Made by a program: the position numbers and the translations under genes
Part shown: in pieces, positions 30,245-30,442 of the stretch
Layout: each line of letters begins with the position of its first letter
Numbering within the stretch: the stretch's first letter is position 1
Assembly: GCA_030448225.1 (NCBI GenBank)
Contig: JAUJNJ010000064.1
Span: 1-30,442 of the forward strand
Direction: 5' to 3'
From: Phycisphaerae bacterium
Lineage (GTDB): Bacteria; Planctomycetota; Phycisphaerae; Tepidisphaerales; Tepidisphaeraceae
Length of the DNA stretch: 30,442 nucleotides
The notes under the pieces: model-generated
What the model saw: only the letters and a program-made list of their open reading frames with translations
What the model was told of the DNA's origin: nothing
Databases searched by the model: none

Positions 30245-30442
30245 ACGTCTCACAGCCTTCTGCACCAACGCCCGGCCGGACGGGCGGCATCTCACGATTC
30301 GCGATCGGCGGCCGATCGGCGGCTAATTGCTCGTCCCCTACCGCGGCGAGGGCCGGGCGCGACACGCGTCGGCGTGAGCCGCGGACCGACCGACCGTCCG
30401 GTGACGGGTCGGGGACGCAACGCCCTCGCAGCCCCGTGCCGG

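Overview
The window is very GC-rich, gene-dense DNA that looks like a chromosome segment from a Planctomycetota-like bacterium (possibly the Phycisphaerae side). The evidence is a secreted DUF1080-type protein, a giant secreted LamG / PVC-type dehydrogenase / heme c / ThuA protein, a cytochrome b fused to a diheme cytochrome c, HTTM-family membrane proteins, and many short foldback repeats of kinds I recall as common in planctomycete intergenic DNA. No rRNA, tRNA, CRISPR array, prophage or intact insertion sequence was seen.

Layout. 1-2.6 kb: two small unknown genes, a secreted DUF1080 protein and a YycJ-like metallo-beta-lactamase-fold protein. 3.1-3.9 kb: a putative outer-membrane beta-barrel protein between inverted copies of a ~93-bp repeat. 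4.4-9.6 kb: a respiratory module. A Rieske protein (qcrA type) and the cytochrome b/diheme cytochrome c fusion lie in one minus-strand operon. On each side, on the plus strand, is a small Tat-exported Rieske-like protein with non-canonical cluster ligands; the one at 4.4 kb is frameshifted. 9.9-13.6 kb: a Uma2-type protein, murA with a clear intrinsic terminator, and two small unknown genes. 13.8-17.9 kb: the giant secreted multidomain protein, broken by ten or more frameshifts. 18.2-24.1 kb: a disaccharide-degradation locus of GH15, GH65 phosphorylase and beta-phosphoglucomutase-like HAD genes. A four-helix-bundle (23S rRNA intervening-sequence type) gene, flanked by inverted arrays of an 8-bp word, sits exactly between the stop codons of the convergent GH15 and GH65 genes. 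24.7-30.2 kb: a sugar isomerase/epimerase and two HTTM proteins, all heavily frameshifted.

How it fits together. The Rieske and cytochrome b/c genes should form a quinol-oxidising bc complex. GH65 would phosphorolyse a glucose disaccharide to beta-glucose-1-phosphate, the HAD protein would convert that to glucose-6-phosphate, and GH15 would hydrolyse the same or a related substrate.

The most unusual features are repeats. At least eight foldback elements of short G/A-rich words occupy the intergenic gaps, several within a few bases of stop codons, and one apparent large version carries the four-helix-bundle gene in its loop. A second repeat, four 17-bp units about 86 bp apart, lies upstream of the bc operon. 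Frameshifts are concentrated in a few stretches while genes between them are intact, so sequencing error and real decay must be separated before the broken genes are interpreted.
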